Below are positions 46,255 to 47,891 of a stretch of 47,891 nucleotides of DNA, one piece after another (the stretch's first letter is position 1; the number at the start of each line of letters is the position of its first letter). The position numbers were made by a program, and so were the translations under genes. Below the pieces are notes generated by a model. It was not told where the DNA came from and did not search any database. It worked only from the letters and a program-made list of their open reading frames with translations. This DNA is from Oleiphilaceae bacterium (lineage in GTDB: Bacteria; Pseudomonadota; Gammaproteobacteria; Pseudomonadales; Oleiphilaceae). The DNA is taken from the NCBI GenBank assembly GCA_018334495.1, contig JAGXLV010000017.1:1-47891 (forward strand), in the 5' to 3' direction.

Positions 46255-46491
46255 ATGTCCAGAGTCTGTCAGGTTACCGGCAAAAAGCCGTTATCCGGTA
46301 ACAACGTATCCCACGCGATGAACCATAGCCGTCGTCGCTTTCTGCCCAACCTCCAGAGCCATCGCTTCTGGGTTGAATCGGAAAAGCGCTTCGTCAAGCT
46401 GAAGGTTTCGACCAAAGGCATGAGAGTCATCGATAAAAAAGGCATTGACGCTGTGCTGGCCGATCTTCGTGCCCGCGGCGAGAAATTCTAA
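46255..46491 (+). CDS. rpmB: 50S ribosomal protein L28
   Basis: A 78-residue L28 of the cysteine-poor (zinc-free) type, as only one Cys ([10 protein letters not shown]) is present. [34 protein letters not shown] and [15 protein letters not shown] match the family. GGAGGCAAGT immediately precedes the ATG. Cotranscribed with rpmG 11 bases downstream. Confidence 0.98.
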   Translation: MSRVCQVTGKKPLSGNNVSHAMNHSRRRFLPNLQSHRFWVESEKRFVKLKVSTKGMRVIDKKGIDAVLADLRARGEKF

Positions 46492-46502
46492 GGAGCCGCA
46501 TC

Positions 46503-46658
46503 ATGCGCGAGAAAATCAAGCTGGTTTCATCAGCAGGTACAGGTCACTTCTACACGACCAACAAGAACAAGCGTAACACCCCGGAAAAAATCACCATGAA
46601 GAAGTTTGATCCGGTGGTTCGGAAGCACGTGGATTACAAGGAAGCCAAGATTAAATAA
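46503..46658 (+). CDS. rpmG: 50S ribosomal protein L33
   Basis: A 51-residue basic protein, [19 protein letters not shown] then [20 protein letters not shown] and the terminal [11 protein letters not shown], matching L33. It lacks the CxxC pairs, so it is the zinc-free form. A ribosome site AAGGAG lies ahead of the ATG. It follows rpmB by 11 bases and is followed by a terminator. Confidence 0.97.
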   Translation: MREKIKLVSSAGTGHFYTTNKNKRNTPEKITMKKFDPVVRKHVDYKEAKIK

Positions 46659-46673
46659 TCTTGCTTCTTGTAT

Positions 46674-46703
46674 AAAAAAACCCGGCACAGCCGGGTTTTT
46701 TTA
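46674..46703. terminator. Bidirectional intrinsic terminator
   Basis: CCCGGC-ACA-GCCGGG (46681-46695) flanked by AAAAAAA on the left and TTTTTTT on the right. On the plus strand it ends rpmB-rpmG; on the minus strand it ends the EEP-family gene. Confidence 0.92.
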
Positions 46704-46743
46704 TGCCTGGATTTTTTGAGTTTCCAGTTTATCCAACATTCTT

Positions 46744-47622
46744 CTAAAACTTTTCGACATAGCCCTTCGGCAAAGCAATATCCATGGCGATCGGCAGATG
46801 GTCCGAGACCGGGTAGCTCACTACCTCGGAACGCCGGATCTCCAGACTGGGACTGACCAGAATGTGATCCAGAGCCCGTTCCGGCCGCCAGCTGGGAAAG
46901 CTGTGGGCGGTGTCAGGCAAGGGAATCAGGTCAGTGTCACTGAGGGGGGTGTTTTGCAGCAACTCTTCAGCGTGGTTATTCATGTCTCCCATTAACACCA
47001 CATGCTGATAATCCGCGACCAGCTCCCGGATAAAACCAAGCTGACGGTGCTGCGCGGCTTTGCTTAACGACAAGTGCATCATCACCAGTACGAGAGGATC
47101 GTCTTGGGAGCCATATTTGGCAACAATCGCTCCCCGCCCCGGTATCACCCCCGGCAAACGGTATTCGCTTACTTCCAGGGGACGATAGCGGCTTAGCAGC
47201 CCATTGCTGTGCTGCGCCAGCCGGCCCAGGTTACGGTTCAGTTGCTGGTGCCAGTAAGGCAGGCCACTGGCCTCGGCGAGGTACTGCACCTGATTAATAA
47301 AGCCGCTGCGCAAACTGCCGCCATCGCATTCCTGCAAGGCCACGACATCATAATGACCCACCAGTGATGCGATCCGGTCGAGATTGTCGAAGCTTTTGCT
47401 GTGGGGCAGAAAATGCTGCCAACTGCGGGTCACGTAATGCCGGTAGGAAGAGGTCGTGATACCCACCTGAATATTGAACGTCAACAAGCGGATGTGGCGC
47501 TGGGCCTCGAAGACCGGCACGTGCTCCATTCCTGAGCAGGCGCCGCGGCGGGATTCACCTGGATCCATCCAGCTTCTCAGCTGTTTCTGGATGCGCCTGT
47601 ACATCGGGTCGAATGACGCCAC
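46744..47622 (-). CDS. Endonuclease/exonuclease/phosphatase (EEP) family protein
   Basis: A 292-residue EEP-fold phosphodiesterase: LLTFNIQVG (metal/Asn site), VVALQECDGGSL (metal Glu), MHLSLSKA, LMGDMNNHAEELL (Asp and Asn catalytic) and the terminal ALDHILVSP / SDHLPIAMDI (His). Substrate (DNA, phospholipid, phosphoinositide-like) cannot be told from sequence. A GTG at 47622 with GAGGTG upstream is the best start; ATG at 47604 is an alternative. The same gene lies beside dsbA in Pseudomonas (PA5488/PA5489). 53 bases separate it from dsbA. Confidence 0.9.
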   Translation of the reverse strand: MASFDPMYRRIQKQLRSWMDPGESRRGACSGMEHVPVFEAQRHIRLLTFNIQVGITTSSYRHYVTRSWQHFLPHSKSFDNLDRIASLVGHYDVVALQECDGGSLRSGFINQVQYLAEASGLPYWHQQLNRNLGRLAQHSNGLLSRYRPLEVSEYRLPGVIPGRGAIVAKYGSQDDPLVLVMMHLSLSKAAQHRQLGFIRELVADYQHVVLMGDMNNHAEELLQNTPLSDTDLIPLPDTAHSFPSWRPERALDHILVSPSLEIRRSEVVSYPVSDHLPIAMDIALPKGYVEKF

Positions 47623-47675
47623 GATTCACCTCGGCAGCCTTTTTTTGGCAGGCGCGCCAGCAGCCTGCCTGGTTT

Positions 47676-47891
47676 TTATTCAGTTCGCTCTTTTTCCACC
47701 AGATAATCAACCACTTTCATCATATCCTCGTGGCTGCCGGCACCGGAGGCGCTGACCACATATTTGCCGTTGACCAACATTGAGGGGACGCCTGTAATTC
47801 GCGCACCACGGACCTTGGCGTCCGATTGCTGCATTTTGGCGTTTACACCAAAGCTGTCGAAGGTTTTAACAAAGGCGTCACGATCCACGCC
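47676..47891 (-). CDS. dsbA: Thiol:disulfide interchange protein DsbA (C-terminal part, cut by the window edge)
   Basis: The last about 71 residues of a DsbA, including the cis-proline strand ARITGVPSMLVNGKYVV (P follows GV) and the helix SHEDMMKVVDYLVEKE. The frame runs open to the edge, so the CxxC active site and signal peptide lie outside. DsbA oxidises periplasmic thiols, including those of LptD. Identification rests on the C-terminal fold motif and the EEP neighbour. Confidence 0.85.
   Translation of the reverse strand, partial: GVDRDAFVKTFDSFGVNAKMQQSDAKVRGARITGVPSMLVNGKYVVSASGAGSHEDMMKVVDYLVEKERTE

Overview
The window is an ordinary, densely packed chromosomal stretch of a gammaproteobacterium. 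It is moderately GC-rich, with small gaps, several 1-11 nt gene overlaps, and no tRNA, rRNA, insertion sequence, phage or CRISPR signal. The cyclic-AMP regulator is very close to Pseudomonas Vfr. The gene neighbourhoods (lptD-surA-pdxA-rsmA-apaH, amgK-murU beside lptD, radC/coaBC/dut/algC/argB, dsbA beside an EEP-family nuclease) and the long membrane-anchored AlgC fit Marinobacter or a near relative. That placement is an inference from gene content and order; no search was run.

Layout. 1-3.5 kb: possible tail of an upstream gene, a periplasmic beta-propeller protein, ispG and slmA. 3.5-11.5 kb (minus strand): a compact cluster read in the order lptD, surA, pdxA, rsmA, apaH, DUF423 gene, thiS, thiG, which joins outer-membrane assembly, B6 synthesis, rRNA maturation, Ap4A removal and thiazole synthesis. 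The apaG gene usually found between rsmA and apaH is absent from that slot. 11.7-14.1 kb (plus): amgK-murU cell-wall recycling and a DjlA-like J protein. 14.2-16.6 kb: a DUF3530 gene, then rpe-gph. 16.7-21.2 kb: the tryptophan operon, beginning with an unlabelled leader peptide gene containing Trp-Trp-Arg-Trp, then trpE, trpG, a large inverted-repeat element, trpD and trpC.

21.3-28 kb: single genes, including an orphan periplasmic binding protein, a glutathione transferase, a DUF938 methyltransferase, a metal-site-less M24 protein, vfr with a divergent OsmC gene, speD, and a pirin gene preceded by two neighbouring palindromes. 28-31.8 kb: a 1256-residue PilZ-DUF1631-GGDEF-EAL protein whose signature motifs are degenerate. 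32-37 kb (minus): argA, argE, an unknown membrane-anchored protein, and argB. 36.9-45.2 kb (minus): algC, dut and coaBC, with a translationally coupled ATP-grasp plus CocE/NonD hydrolase pair placed between coaBC and dut. 45.3-47.9 kb: radC, a clear sigma70-type promoter and structured leader ahead of rpmB-rpmG, a bidirectional terminator, an EEP-family protein and the C-terminal part of dsbA.

The items most worth a second look are the ATP-grasp/CocE pair, the trp leader peptide, the trpG-trpD inverted-repeat element, the degenerate c-di-GMP protein and the sensor-like N-terminus of AlgC.
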